Shown: positions 7,464 through 16,207, counted from the stretch's first letter. The stretch: 64,000 nucleotides of DNA from Bacillota bacterium (GCA_023410595.1 JAEYPO010000030.1:1-64000); one strand, 5' to 3'. Numbers and translations are program-made. Notes: a model not told the origin generated them from the sequence alone.

Positions 7464-8639
7464 TTACAGCATAAGCCGGTAGATATTTGTCACGTCTTCC
7501 TGGTTAAGTTTGACGAAGCCCCCCAGCGTTCCCTGACGTCCGTCGCCCCAGCATGCGTTGCGTGCCATTTTTTCAATATCTTCTTCTTTTGCGCCAAGCT
7601 CTGCAAAATTGACGGGCATACCTATGGATTTGAAGAATGCTTTAAGCGCCTTGATACCCGCCTTCGCTGTAACTTCGGGATGTTCGAAATCCATCTGGCA
7701 TCCCCATACGCGTACGGCGAGCTGTGCAAAGCGGTTAATACCATGCTTATAAACGTACGTCATCCACGCGGGAAACACAACCGCCAAGCCCGCTCCGTGC
7801 GCGCAGTCGTAGATCGCCGAAAGCTCATGCTCAATATCGTGGCTTGCCCAATCCTGTGTGCGCCCGACGCCGCAGGAATTGTTATGCGCCATCATTCCCG
7901 CCCACATTATGTTAGCTCTGGCCTGATAGTTGTTCGGGTCTTCCATTGCAATGGGCGCTTCATGTATCATAGCCAGCAGCAATCCCTCTATCATCCTGTC
8001 GGTAACTTCCACATCCTGCGTTGCAGTAAAGTAACGTTCAAAGAGATGCGCCATTATGTCGGTTATGCCGCAGGCTGTCTGATAAGCAGGCAGCGTCTGC
8101 GTCAAAGCAGCGTTAAGTATTGAGAAAGCGGGGCGTACAGCTTCTCCGCGTGCGCCGCGTTTATGCATACCATTTTCGTTTGTTATAACAGTATCGGGAG
8201 AGCCTTCGCTGCCTGCTGCGGCAATCGTCAGTATTGTCCCAACAGGCAAAGCTTCCGTTATCTCCTTGCCCTGATAAAAGTCCCAGAAATCGCCGTCATA
8301 TAAGACTCCTGCGGCTATTGCCTTAGCTGAATCTATAGTACTTCCGCCGCCGACGGCCAGTACAAAATCCACATTCTCTTTACGGCACAGGTCTATGCCT
8401 TTATATACAAGGCCGCTTCTTGGATTTGGCATAACGCCTCCAAGCTCGATGTATTCTAAACCTTCTTTTACCAGCGAAGCTTTGACTCTGTCAATAAGCC
8501 CTGAGCGAACAACAGAACCACCTCCATAATGAACTAAAACCTTGCTGCCGCCAAAGCGCCTTGTGTATTTGCCGACATCGTTTTCCTGATCTTTACCAAA
8601 AGCAAAATATGTGGGGCTGTAGAATGTAAAGCTTTCCAT
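7464..8639 (-). CDS. Iron-containing alcohol dehydrogenase, butanol dehydrogenase type
   Basis: Group III NAD(P)H-dependent alcohol/aldehyde oxidoreductase of the YqhD/BdhA/YugJ type, which reduces fermentation aldehydes. About 391 residues, as expected. The nucleotide site is AVGGGSTIDSAKAIA near 94-108. The metal ligands fit the family pattern: Asp and His in GITDIMAHLFERYF, and two further His in HDIEHELS and DCAHGAG. A TTG two codons earlier (8645) is possible, but the ATG at 8639 has the better gap to AAAGGA. It is transcribed alone, away from the tRNA region. Confidence 0.9.
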   Translation of the reverse strand: MESFTFYSPTYFAFGKDQENDVGKYTRRFGGSKVLVHYGGGSVVRSGLIDRVKASLVKEGLEYIELGGVMPNPRSGLVYKGIDLCRKENVDFVLAVGGGSTIDSAKAIAAGVLYDGDFWDFYQGKEITEALPVGTILTIAAAGSEGSPDTVITNENGMHKRGARGEAVRPAFSILNAALTQTLPAYQTACGITDIMAHLFERYFTATQDVEVTDRMIEGLLLAMIHEAPIAMEDPNNYQARANIMWAGMMAHNNSCGVGRTQDWASHDIEHELSAIYDCAHGAGLAVVFPAWMTYVYKHGINRFAQLAVRVWGCQMDFEHPEVTAKAGIKALKAFFKSIGMPVNFAELGAKEEDIEKMARNACWGDGRQGTLGGFVKLNQEDVTNIYRLML

Positions 8640-8711
8640 AGTCAATTCCTTTCAGATGTTTTTATTAATTATATAAGTAGGGATATTCACGTGTCAAAGC
8701 ATATTTGCAGG

Positions 8712-8740
8712 TTGACATATTGCTCGTTTATCTGTAAAAT
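8712..8740 (+). promoter_or_regulatory. Sigma-70 promoter of the tRNA-Arg region
   Basis: TTGACA (8712-8717), a 17-base spacer, then TAAAAT (8735-8740). The next transcribed features are a decayed tRNA-like D-arm segment (about 8750-8800), the tRNA-Arg-like tandem units and the intact tRNA-Arg. Confidence 0.7.
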
Positions 8741-8840
8741 ATCATGGCATGCAAAGCTCAGCAGGGATAGAGGGCGCGCTTTTTAATCGTGAGAGGTTTT
8801 GACGCCTAGGATGCATAAAGAATTGAATAAACTTGCATAA

Positions 8841-8986
8841 GTTCCCGTAACTCAGCAGGATAGAGCGTTCGCCTCCTAACCCGCTGCGTTATGGGGCAAA
8901 AAACGAATAACATGCACCTATAGCTCAGTAGGATAGAGCGTTCGCCTCCTAACCCGATGAGTTATGGGGCGAAAATTGAATAACGA
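8841..8986 (+). repeat. Two decayed tRNA-Arg-like units in 73-bp tandem
   Basis: Units begin at 8841 and 8914, exactly 73 bp apart, and the intact tRNA begins 73 bp after that at 8987. Each keeps a tRNA-Arg(CCT)-like 5' half (D-arm CTCAG(C/T)AGGATAGAGC, anticodon loop CTCCTAA) and then departs into a shared 3' half with GTTATGGGGC and GAATAAC. The anticodon and acceptor stems cannot close, so neither can be a normal tRNA. A fainter tRNA-like D-arm at about 8750-8800 may be a further unit. Confidence 0.7.
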
Positions 8987-9063
8987 GTTCCCGTACCTCA
9001 TCAGGATAGAGGGCCCGCCTCCTAAGCGGGATGTAGCGCGTTCGAGTCGCGCCGGGAACGCCA
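8987..9063 (+). tRNA. tRNA-Arg (anticodon CCU), CCA encoded
   Basis: Acceptor GTTCCCG (8987-8993) pairs with CGGGAAC (9053-9059), discriminator G, encoded CCA at 9061-9063. D-stem CCTC/GAGG; anticodon stem CCCGC/GCGGG with loop CTCCTAA giving anticodon CCT; T-stem GCGCG/CGCGC with loop TTCGAGT. The D and anticodon stems differ from the neighbouring remnants but all pairs are kept, so the gene looks functional. Its 3' end is the likely integration site of the element to the right. Confidence 0.9.
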
Positions 9064-9064
9064 G

Positions 9065-9098
9065 AAACCCCGATAGATAGCCACTTTCGGGGTTTTTT
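9065..9098 (+). terminator. Terminator after tRNA-Arg
   Basis: AAACCCCGA (9065-9073) pairs perfectly with TCGGGGTTT (9087-9095), followed by a T-run. It starts two bases after the encoded CCA. Confidence 0.85.
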
Positions 9099-9384
9099 AT
9101 TACCCAAAAATCCTTACGTTTTTTGACTACACAAAAGTAATAACGTCCTACCCTTCGCAGCCTATTTTGAGGGTATTTTTGTGCGTCGAAAAACCGAGGC
9201 CGGAGCAAATTTGACTACATTTTACTACACTTTTTATATAACGCCCTATAATTTCATGGATTTTATGATACATAATAGACCAAAATTGGGTGGGTTCAAG
9301 GATAAAATATTCACTCGTATTCACTGTTTATACATTCCGCGCCAAATGGCATACAACGTTTTTATTAAAGGAGGAAGATGATTT
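9099..9384 (+). other. Putative left attachment region of the ICE, with arm-like repeats
   Basis: Between the tRNA terminator and the first element gene lie TTTTGACTACAC (9121-9132), TTTGACTACA (9210-9219) and TTTTACTACAC (9220-9230). Repeats of (T)TTGACTACA next to a tRNA 3' end are the kind of site bound by the arm domain of tyrosine integrases. No gene is seen in this stretch. The matching direct repeat of the tRNA 3' end and the integrase must lie past the right edge. Confidence 0.5.
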
Positions 9385-9780
9385 ATGGAAAGAATGAACG
9401 GGGACGAGCTCCGTAATGCTTTGATTGCGAAGAATTTGATCGATGACGCTGGAACAGTCAACGCCATGACTGTAAACTGCATTTCCGGTGTATACACCTG
9501 GCCGCTTTTAAGCGAGATATGGGATTTGTATCTGCACGACATAGACGTAATGGTAGAACTGCAAGCTTTCTTAAATGAAGTCTATGAGAAAGAACAGTAT
9601 GAAATCATGAATGGAATACTGAAAATACTCTATAACTGTTGCAGCTTGGTTATTCCGGACGATGTACAGATGATCTTTGATTGTGACATACAGGAATTGA
9701 AGGAAGTCTATTTATATGAATTTCTGGAGGACAGTCAGGATATCATTTATGACTTTAAAGCGGAGGCGAAATTGTCTTAA
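9385..9780 (+). CDS. Hypothetical acidic protein, 131 residues
   Basis: Starts at ATG behind AAAGGAGGAAG. The product is helical and strongly acidic, with no membrane segment, metal motif or DNA-binding motif that I can see (for example ELKEVYLYEFLEDSQDIIYD near the C-terminus). It is the first gene inside the presumed element, next to the attachment region. Proteins at this spot are often regulators or hypothetical, but nothing here assigns a role. Confidence 0.6.
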   Translation: MERMNGDELRNALIAKNLIDDAGTVNAMTVNCISGVYTWPLLSEIWDLYLHDIDVMVELQAFLNEVYEKEQYEIMNGILKILYNCCSLVIPDDVQMIFDCDIQELKEVYLYEFLEDSQDIIYDFKAEAKLS

Positions 9781-9853
9781 TATTATATAGAGTCTTAGTC
9801 CAAAGAAGCTTATTTGCTATGCTAACCTTCATCCCCACAATATATAGTTATTG

Positions 9854-9908
9854 AATATTTTGCAATATCAAAATATTGATTGATTTTATAAAACATGTGT
9901 TTTATAAT
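9854..9908 (+). promoter_or_regulatory. Promoter with operator palindrome for the defence operon
   Basis: -35 TTGATT (9880-9885), 17-base spacer, -10 TATAAT (9903-9908). A perfect palindrome ATAAAACATGTGTTTTAT (9888-9905) fills the spacer and overlaps the -10. A second inverted repeat AATATTTTG/CAAAATATT lies at 9854-9877. Together with the small HTH gene 30 bases downstream this fits an autoregulated restriction-modification controller. Confidence 0.65.
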
Positions 9909-9939
9909 TGTAACATAATTAATAATAATAGGTACATCT

Positions 9940-10149
9940 ATGACTGTTTCAGAACAAATCAAAGTATTATGTGTCCGCTCTAATATAAGTGTTGCTGAGC
10001 TTGCCCGTAGGGTAGGAACAACACCTCAAAATTTTAACGCAAAAATGAAGAGGGAAAGCTTCAGTATATCCGAACTTGAAGCAATCGCAAATGCGGCAAA
10101 TTCTTCTTTTGAACGTAATTTCATATTAGCAAATGGCGAAAGAATCTAA
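9940..10149 (+). CDS. XRE-family HTH regulator, probable R-M controller
   Basis: A 69-residue protein that is almost entirely a Cro/CI-type helix-turn-helix: SEQIKVLCVRSNISVAELAR, then RVGTTPQNFNAKM as the recognition region. Size and position match controller proteins that time restriction-modification expression. It precedes the methyltransferase (start 10163) by 13 bases, so the genes are very probably one operon, and a palindrome in its own promoter is a ready operator. I infer autoregulation from that layout. It could alternatively regulate other element genes, since a similar half-site occurs near 30610. Confidence 0.75.
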   Translation: MTVSEQIKVLCVRSNISVAELARRVGTTPQNFNAKMKRESFSISELEAIANAANSSFERNFILANGERI

Positions 10150-10162
10150 GGAGGGTGAACGT

Positions 10163-11359
10163 ATGATTAAATTGAAATTTATAGAATCACCTTCAAATCG
10201 GGATGTTATTTCTCTTTTCTCTGGTGCTATGGGATTAGATATTGGCTTAATGGCAGCTGGTTTGAATATTAAAGTTGGCCAAGATTTTGATACGGCTTGC
10301 GTTGCAACAATGAGGGCAAATGCCCATAATGTTATTGCAGGAGATATCCGTGAAATCAACCCTCAAGATTTATTAGATTCTGCGCATTTAAAACAGGGAG
10401 AGCCATTGCTTGTTTGCGGCGGACCACCTTGTCAGCCATTTTCCACAGCTGGGAAACGTCTTGGAATCAATGATCCCCGTGGAAGTTTATTTATGGATTT
10501 TATCCGGATGATTGATTATATTAGGCCCCGCTTTTTTATAATGGAAAATGTTAAGGGGCTAATGTCTGCTCCACTTAAGCATATCCCAATTTCTGAACGA
10601 TCCGATAGGGAGACCGTACCACAAGAAAAAGCAGGTTCTGTATTAGAAGTCGTTTTGGCTGAATTTAAAAAACTAGGATATAAGACGACTTACGGTATAC
10701 TTGATGCCGTAAACTACGGAGTCCCCCAGTTCCGAGAACGCTTCGTTTTAATTGGGAGCCGGGATCATGAAGATGTTTTTTTACCGATACCTACCCACTT
10801 TCAAAGACATCAAGAGCCAGGATATCAATGGAAGACATTGGAGTCAGCAATTGGCGATATGGAGGATACTCCCGGTGAATGTGCAAGATTTAGTAATGAA
10901 CGGTTAGAAATATTGAAACTTGTACCAGAAGGTGGGAATTGGAGGGATCTCCCCAAGGATCTGATACCAGCTGCAATGGGCGGGGCATATCAATCCGGTG
11001 GCGGGAAAGTCGGGTTTTATCGGAGGCTTAGTTATACACAGCCTTCCCCGACCCTTGTAACTTCCCCTGTCCAAAAGGCTTCTATGTTATGTCATCCCAC
11101 AAAGGATAGGCCATTAAGCATACTTGAATATGCTCGGATTCAGCAGTTCCCCGAAGATTGGGTATTTACTGGCACAACAGCCGCTAAATATCGTCAAATT
11201 GGGAATGCAGTGCCTATTGGATTAGCTACAGCATTAGGAAAGTCGATTATTGCTGTTGCCGAGAATAATGCGCTTGTGAAAACAAAAAGGATGCGAGGAA
11301 CAGATATCCATAATAGGATTAAAAATGCCATCGAAATGGGGGGCAACCAATGTCTATAA
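10163..11359 (+). CDS. DNA (cytosine-5) methyltransferase
   Basis: Transfers a methyl group from SAM to C5 of cytosine in a recognition sequence, protecting DNA from the partner nuclease. The 398 residues show the ordered motifs: I DVISLFSGAMGLDIGL, IV GGPPCQPFSTAG with the catalytic Cys of Pro-Cys, VI MENVKGL, VIII QFRERFVLIG, and X YRQIGNAVPIGLA. The target-recognition region lies about residues 210-310. The frame opens at 10133, but ATG 10163 has the AAGGAGGGTG site. The last 10 bases overlap the endonuclease start. The gene is AT-rich relative to the chromosome, in keeping with transfer. Confidence 0.93.
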   Translation: MIKLKFIESPSNRDVISLFSGAMGLDIGLMAAGLNIKVGQDFDTACVATMRANAHNVIAGDIREINPQDLLDSAHLKQGEPLLVCGGPPCQPFSTAGKRLGINDPRGSLFMDFIRMIDYIRPRFFIMENVKGLMSAPLKHIPISERSDRETVPQEKAGSVLEVVLAEFKKLGYKTTYGILDAVNYGVPQFRERFVLIGSRDHEDVFLPIPTHFQRHQEPGYQWKTLESAIGDMEDTPGECARFSNERLEILKLVPEGGNWRDLPKDLIPAAMGGAYQSGGGKVGFYRRLSYTQPSPTLVTSPVQKASMLCHPTKDRPLSILEYARIQQFPEDWVFTGTTAAKYRQIGNAVPIGLATALGKSIIAVAENNALVKTKRMRGTDIHNRIKNAIEMGGNQCL

Positions 11360-12084
11360 ACAGTATTTATAACGAAGAAGCTGTAATTGAATCTATTGCA
11401 ACCGCATTGGAAAATTTCTACTCAGCATTGATTGCTAAGGTTAACAAACTCAATATAAAGAACATAATGAAGAGAAAGAACCCTTATCTATTTAGAGCAA
11501 AGGCTATGAATGGTGCAGCACAAATTGTTGATGCGATTCTTGCTGCCTTTGTTTCTTCTTCTGAAGAAACCATATTTGGCAACGTATTTTTTGAGCCGAT
11601 AGCAACAGCTGCTGCGCAAGGGCAAAAGGCCTTAGCTGAGGGTGTAGATGTAATGGTCGAACAAGGAGATACTATTTATGCAATTGCGGTTAAATCTGGT
11701 ACAAGCGTTTTTAACGCAGATAGCAGGAAACGGCAAGAGCAGAATTTTATGGCTGCAAGTAAACTAGCCCAGCAGGCGAAAAAACGTTTTGTACCGATTA
11801 TAGGGTATGGCTATGGTAAAAAGAAATCTACAAATAAGGGATTACCTAAATTCTATATGGAATTAGCCGGTAAAGATTTTTGGGCTGAGCTTACCGGGGA
11901 TGAGGAGTTTTATATCAAGCTGATTCGTTATATGGATACCCTACCTGAAAAGTATGTAGAGGATTTCGAAACATCCTATCAAAAAGCTTCGAACCGTCTG
12001 GTTAAGGAATTTACAAACGAGTTTTGTATGGACGATGGTAGTATAGATTGGGAAAAGCTTGTAGAGTTTAATTCTGGAGATTGA
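11350..12084 (+). CDS. Type II restriction endonuclease, PmeII-like
   Basis: Probable nuclease partner of the upstream cytosine methyltransferase, whose gene it overlaps by 10 bases. The 244 residues begin with a helical region containing KRKNPYLFRAKAMNGAAQIV and then a PD-(D/E)xK-like core: SSSEETIFGNVFFEPIA, GVDVMVEQGD, TIYAIAVKSG, giving E...D...(V)K. This arrangement resembles the PmeII endonuclease family as I recall it; the specificity cannot be read. The context (controller, methylase, nuclease) supports the call more strongly than the fold motifs alone. Confidence 0.7.
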   Translation: MSINSIYNEEAVIESIATALENFYSALIAKVNKLNIKNIMKRKNPYLFRAKAMNGAAQIVDAILAAFVSSSEETIFGNVFFEPIATAAAQGQKALAEGVDVMVEQGDTIYAIAVKSGTSVFNADSRKRQEQNFMAASKLAQQAKKRFVPIIGYGYGKKKSTNKGLPKFYMELAGKDFWAELTGDEEFYIKLIRYMDTLPEKYVEDFETSYQKASNRLVKEFTNEFCMDDGSIDWEKLVEFNSGD

Positions 12085-12097
12085 TGATTTTTTCGTT

Positions 12098-13021
12098 TTG
12101 GGTGTGTTTGATGTGAGAGAGGTATTAAGGGACGCTGTTAAAAACGCCATATGTTTTGAATGTTACTTGCCCCATAAGGGAAGTGGCATTGAGTGTTCTT
12201 GCCTATCCACGAAAAATGATACTTGTTTTCACAACGATGACCCAATGAAGGTAGCTAATGTTATTTATAATGGGATAGTTGAGTTTGCGGTCAATGAATT
12301 TAAAATAGATTATGAGCATTTAGACCTTGAACAAAGAAAAGCAATAGTTAGGTATATAAAATATGATCCTAAAGCATCACAACCTACAAAACTTAAGTAT
12401 GGTTTTTATGGTGAAGTTCTATTAGACCTAATCCTTAGATGCTACATGAAAACAAGTGTCTTAATAGCACGTGGTTATTTTTATTCAGTATTGGAAAAAG
12501 GCGAGCCAAAAGGATTTGATGCATTTCATATTATAGAAAAACCAGATAATAAAATTGAATTGTGGTTTGGTGAAGCAAAATTTCATCAAGACTATAAACA
12601 AGCAATTTCCCAAGTATTAAAAAAAATAAAAATATCCCTCTCGGATGAATATATTAATGATAACCTAATAGCACTAATCGATTGGCAAGATCGTTTTACA
12701 ACCCCCAATAGTAAAATTGGGGAAATCCTTGCAACTTGGGAAGAAAACCCTGATATTAATCTTGCTGATGAAATGAACAAACACAATATGCTCTTAGTAT
12801 ATCCAATTTTTATTGCTTTTCAAAAGATAAATGATGGCTGCTATCATGAGAATATCCGTGAATGCATCGCATTTATTTTAAAAGAATTTACTAGGCTTAA
12901 TATTAAAATCTCTGCGTCTTTTGAGTATAAAATCTTTTTTATGTTCCTACCTTTATCTGAAGTCAGAAACATTAAGGAAAGTGTTATTACATGGATAGAG
13001 TCGCAAGAACCGTTGATATAA
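12098..13021 (+). CDS. hamA: Hachiman defence protein HamA (DUF1837 nuclease)
   Basis: Effector of the two-gene Hachiman anti-phage system: HamA is a DNase held inactive by the HamB helicase until damage or invading DNA is sensed. About 307 residues. The DUF1837 core is visible: KYGFYGEVLLDLIL near 100-113 (E106), KGFDAFHII (D141), and LWFGEAKFHQ (E159-x-K161), together a PD-(D/E)xK set. The start is uncertain: TTG 12098 has no good ribosome site, and translation may be coupled to the endonuclease gene 14 bases upstream. It overlaps hamB by 31 bases. Strongly AT-rich. Confidence 0.85.
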   Translation: MGVFDVREVLRDAVKNAICFECYLPHKGSGIECSCLSTKNDTCFHNDDPMKVANVIYNGIVEFAVNEFKIDYEHLDLEQRKAIVRYIKYDPKASQPTKLKYGFYGEVLLDLILRCYMKTSVLIARGYFYSVLEKGEPKGFDAFHIIEKPDNKIELWFGEAKFHQDYKQAISQVLKKIKISLSDEYINDNLIALIDWQDRFTTPNSKIGEILATWEENPDINLADEMNKHNMLLVYPIFIAFQKINDGCYHENIRECIAFILKEFTRLNIKISASFEYKIFFMFLPLSEVRNIKESVITWIESQEPLI

Positions 13022-15297
13022 TAAAAAGTTATTACGAATACAAAAGGACGGCACACGCTGCTCCTTTTATTAAAAAAGTGTGCCAATATTTTGATTATAT
13101 CAAAGAGTATGAATTAACCGAAAGTGACATTACTCTACTCTTATTCCTTGCTAATGAGGCAGGCCTCCCTCAATATTATGATTTACTAAAAAACAAATAT
13201 ACCGCCAAAGAAGTTTCGGAAGAGAATATAAACTTGATAACGTTAAGTTCATATATATATGATAGTAGTTTAATAACAAATGGAACTAAACTGCATCGCT
13301 ACCAAAAAGAAGTTCTGGAACGATTTAAGTTGGAAGGGCGTAATAGATATGTTTTAACTGCACCAACGTCATTCGGTAAAACATATATTGTATTTGAGAT
13401 ATTAAATAAGCTTAAATATAGAAATGTACTGTTAATTTTCCCTTCTATTAGTTTATTATCCGAAAATTATAGTAAACTTCGCGAAACAGATGTTTTTAGT
13501 GATTATAAAATCCATACATTAAGTGAAGAAGAGTATATAGAAACAGAGAAAAATATTTTTATTTTTACCCCTGAGCGATACTTGTCTTTTTTGGATAAAA
13601 ACAAACTATTACGGTTTGACTTTGCTTTTGTGGATGAAGTTTATAAAATCGATAATAGTTTTATTATCGATCAAGAAACCACTGGTGAAAATGAACGGGA
13701 TATAGCATATAGGTTAGCACTTGAATATATCTGCCGATCATCTACCGACTTACTCCTTGCCGGACCATATATGTCATTACCAAAACGTAGTCCGGTTAGT
13801 ACAGAGTCATTAATTAATTTTGCAGAAGACAACGGCTTTGAGTTTTTAGTATATAATGACCTTGAGATAGTGGACAAAACATATGACAATATTAAAGGGA
13901 CAAAACAAACATATGAGGTGGCTGGACGGGTTATCCCTATTGGCAAAATTGGTAAAAAGGAAAAAATAGCTAATATTATTGAAGCCCTGAGTACCACAAC
14001 TGAAAATAGTATAATCTATTGTGGGCGGAAAGCACAAACAGAGACATATGCTAAAGCGTTGATGAACAATCAAAAAGTTATGGGACAATTAAAGAAAAAA
14101 TGCATAGAAACATCATCTGTTGTTTTTGATGACTTTATTTATCACCTTGAACGGACTTTTGGTTCAGATTGGGTCGTTGTTAAAGCTTTAAAAAACCATA
14201 TTGGCATTCATCATAGCCTTGTCCCAAAATACATACAAAAAGAAATCATTAACCTATTCAACCAAGGTATCCTAATTTGCCTTTTTTCAACTACAACGAT
14301 AACAGAAGGTGTGAATACTACTGCCAAAAATATTATAGTAACATCTGATAAAAAAGGAACGAAGCCACTTAAACAATTTGATGCTAAAAATATTGCAGGA
14401 CGGGCTGGGAGATTTCTTCAGCATTATATCGGTAGGGTCATTTCGGTCGACAGCAATTTTATTGACATTATTAATGGTAATGCAGATATACTTAAGCATA
14501 AAAATTATGATGAACACTCGCCGAAGACAGACGTTGATTATTTGATAACGGGTGACAAATATCTATCGCAGCACGATCTTGATGATAAGAAACAGCTATT
14601 TGATCTAATTGCCAAGACGAACATCCCTCCTGATATATTTAACGCTTTTAGAATAGTAGGACCAAAGGATAAGCTAAAGCTGTATGAAAGCATAACAAAA
14701 TTATCAGATAGCCAAAATATTATTATACGAAATTTATCTGCAATGTTAGTACAAAGCAAGGCTTCTAAGTTATATTGGGACGGGTTTCAGATAATAATGG
14801 ATACTATATTACCCATAGTAAACGAGGCAAAATTGAAAGAACTGATTATACTTAAAGCCGGCAAAACACAAGCGCATTCAATGGTTACTGTCCTACTAAG
14901 CGCATATTTAAATGGTGGATTTCTATCAATGGTGGATTTCTATACACACGAGAAAAAGCCACCATTGGAAAAAGATGAGGCTATCCGTAGGGTTTCAGAT
15001 TTCGTTTATAATGTTTTCAAATACCACTTAGTTAAATACTTGGGGTTATTTGATATATTCTATAGATATAATAGGTCTTTGGCTACAAATAAGAGTATTG
15101 AAGATATCCTTGGAATCGGTGTATTATTACAAAAGCTTGAATATAACGCATTGAATCCAAATGCAAGAAGGCTGAGTGATTTTGGAGTACCATTTCGGTT
15201 AGTATCTTATTATGATCAGGATAGTCCGTTGAGGCAAAAACAATTTGATGCTTACGAGTCATATATTGATAACCAAATACAAGCTTTAATTGAGTAA
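12991..15297 (+). CDS. hamB: Hachiman defence helicase HamB
   Basis: Superfamily 2 helicase partner of HamA, thought to scan DNA and release HamA's nuclease. The 768 residues fit HamB (about 790). Motif I APTSFGKT at 124-131, motif II VDEVY near 215 in place of DEAH, TEGVNTTAKNIIV as a motif V region, and motif VI NIAGRAGRF near 467-475. The C-terminal third is helical with no recognised motif. The hamA overlap indicates coupled expression. It ends 37 bases before a terminator that separates the defence block from parA. Same AT-rich composition as hamA and the R-M genes. Confidence 0.88.
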   Translation: MDRVARTVDIIKSYYEYKRTAHAAPFIKKVCQYFDYIKEYELTESDITLLLFLANEAGLPQYYDLLKNKYTAKEVSEENINLITLSSYIYDSSLITNGTKLHRYQKEVLERFKLEGRNRYVLTAPTSFGKTYIVFEILNKLKYRNVLLIFPSISLLSENYSKLRETDVFSDYKIHTLSEEEYIETEKNIFIFTPERYLSFLDKNKLLRFDFAFVDEVYKIDNSFIIDQETTGENERDIAYRLALEYICRSSTDLLLAGPYMSLPKRSPVSTESLINFAEDNGFEFLVYNDLEIVDKTYDNIKGTKQTYEVAGRVIPIGKIGKKEKIANIIEALSTTTENSIIYCGRKAQTETYAKALMNNQKVMGQLKKKCIETSSVVFDDFIYHLERTFGSDWVVVKALKNHIGIHHSLVPKYIQKEIINLFNQGILICLFSTTTITEGVNTTAKNIIVTSDKKGTKPLKQFDAKNIAGRAGRFLQHYIGRVISVDSNFIDIINGNADILKHKNYDEHSPKTDVDYLITGDKYLSQHDLDDKKQLFDLIAKTNIPPDIFNAFRIVGPKDKLKLYESITKLSDSQNIIIRNLSAMLVQSKASKLYWDGFQIIMDTILPIVNEAKLKELIILKAGKTQAHSMVTVLLSAYLNGGFLSMVDFYTHEKKPPLEKDEAIRRVSDFVYNVFKYHLVKYLGLFDIFYRYNRSLATNKSIEDILGIGVLLQKLEYNALNPNARRLSDFGVPFRLVSYYDQDSPLRQKQFDAYESYIDNQIQALIE

Positions 15298-15333
15298 GGG
15301 ATTTTCAATCTAGTTATAAATCTGTTGTAGGTT

Positions 15334-15363
15334 ACCGTTTACTGTATAAGTAAGCGGTTTTTT
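15334..15363 (+). terminator. Terminator between the hamB block and parA
   Basis: ACCGTTTACT (15334-15343) pairs with AGTAAGCGGT (15349-15358) with one G-U, followed by TTTTTA. It lies about 12 bases before the AAAGGAG of parA, so it acts as a leader terminator for parA as much as an end for hamB. Confidence 0.75.
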
Positions 15364-15388
15364 ATTTCTAGGAAAGGAGAAATCTAAT

Positions 15389-16207
15389 ATGACAAAAATC
15401 ATCGCTCTCGCCAACCAAAAAGGTGGCGTAGGAAAAACGACCACTACCGTCAATCTTGGCATTGGGTTGGTGCGTCAAGGTAAGAAGGTGCTGTTGGTGG
15501 ATGCTGATGCGCAAGGCAATCTCACGGACAGCCTAGGCTGGAATGAACCGGATAAGCTGCCCGTCTCCCTTGCTAGCATCATGACCAAGATCATCATGGA
15601 CGAGCCTATTGAATCCGGTGAAGGCATCCTGCACCACGCCGAAGGCGTTGACCTCATGCCCGCCAACATCGAACTCTCCGCCATGGAAGTTTCGCTGGTG
15701 AACACCATGAGCCGCGAGATCGTACTACGGAATTATCTCAATGAAGCCAAGAAGAATTACGACTATGTGCTTATCGACTGCATGCCCTCACTCGGTATGA
15801 TTACAGTCAACGCGCTCGTAGCCGCCGACAGCGTGATTATTCCGGTTCAGGCACATTATCTCCCCGCCAAAGGCATGACGCAGCTTTTGCAGACCATCAA
15901 CCGCGTAAAAAGGAATATCAATCCCAATCTGAAGATCGAGGGTGCGCTGCTTACTATGGTGGATACCCGAACCAATTTTGCAAAGGACATATCTTTCATA
16001 CTGCGGCGGGATTACGGGGACAAGCTGCGCGTCTTCAAAACGGAGATACCCCTTGCTATCAAAGCGGCGGAAACAAGCGCCGAGGGTAAAAGCATCTACG
16101 CATATGACGCGCACGGCAAGGCGGCAGCGGCATACGAAGCTCTGACGAAGGAGGTGTTATTCGGTGGCAAGCAACGTGAGAAACCGGAAGCTGACATCGT
16201 TAGATGA
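15389..16207 (+). CDS. parA: ParA/Soj-family partition ATPase
   Basis: Deviant Walker ATPase that would position or maintain the excised circular form of the element, with ParB. 272 residues. Walker A is QKGGVGKTTTT near 10-20 (K-G-G-x-G-K-T-T), A' is VLLVDADAQGN, and the Walker B region is YDYVLIDCMPSLGM. ATG 15389 follows AAAGGAG. The last 44 bases overlap parB. GC content rises here relative to the preceding cargo, marking the start of the ICE backbone. It may be a regulator or stability factor rather than a true plasmid-type partition protein. Confidence 0.9.
   Translation: MTKIIALANQKGGVGKTTTTVNLGIGLVRQGKKVLLVDADAQGNLTDSLGWNEPDKLPVSLASIMTKIIMDEPIESGEGILHHAEGVDLMPANIELSAMEVSLVNTMSREIVLRNYLNEAKKNYDYVLIDCMPSLGMITVNALVAADSVIIPVQAHYLPAKGMTQLLQTINRVKRNINPNLKIEGALLTMVDTRTNFAKDISFILRRDYGDKLRVFKTEIPLAIKAAETSAEGKSIYAYDAHGKAAAAYEALTKEVLFGGKQREKPEADIVR

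Noticed and set aside
8841..9063. CRISPR-like tandem repeat
   Set aside because: The 73-bp period is a tRNA-sized unit and the third copy folds as a complete tRNA-Arg.
8918..9208. Minus-strand 96-codon frame across the tRNA-Arg
   Set aside because: It is the reverse complement of structured tRNA sequence and repeats, with no ribosome site.
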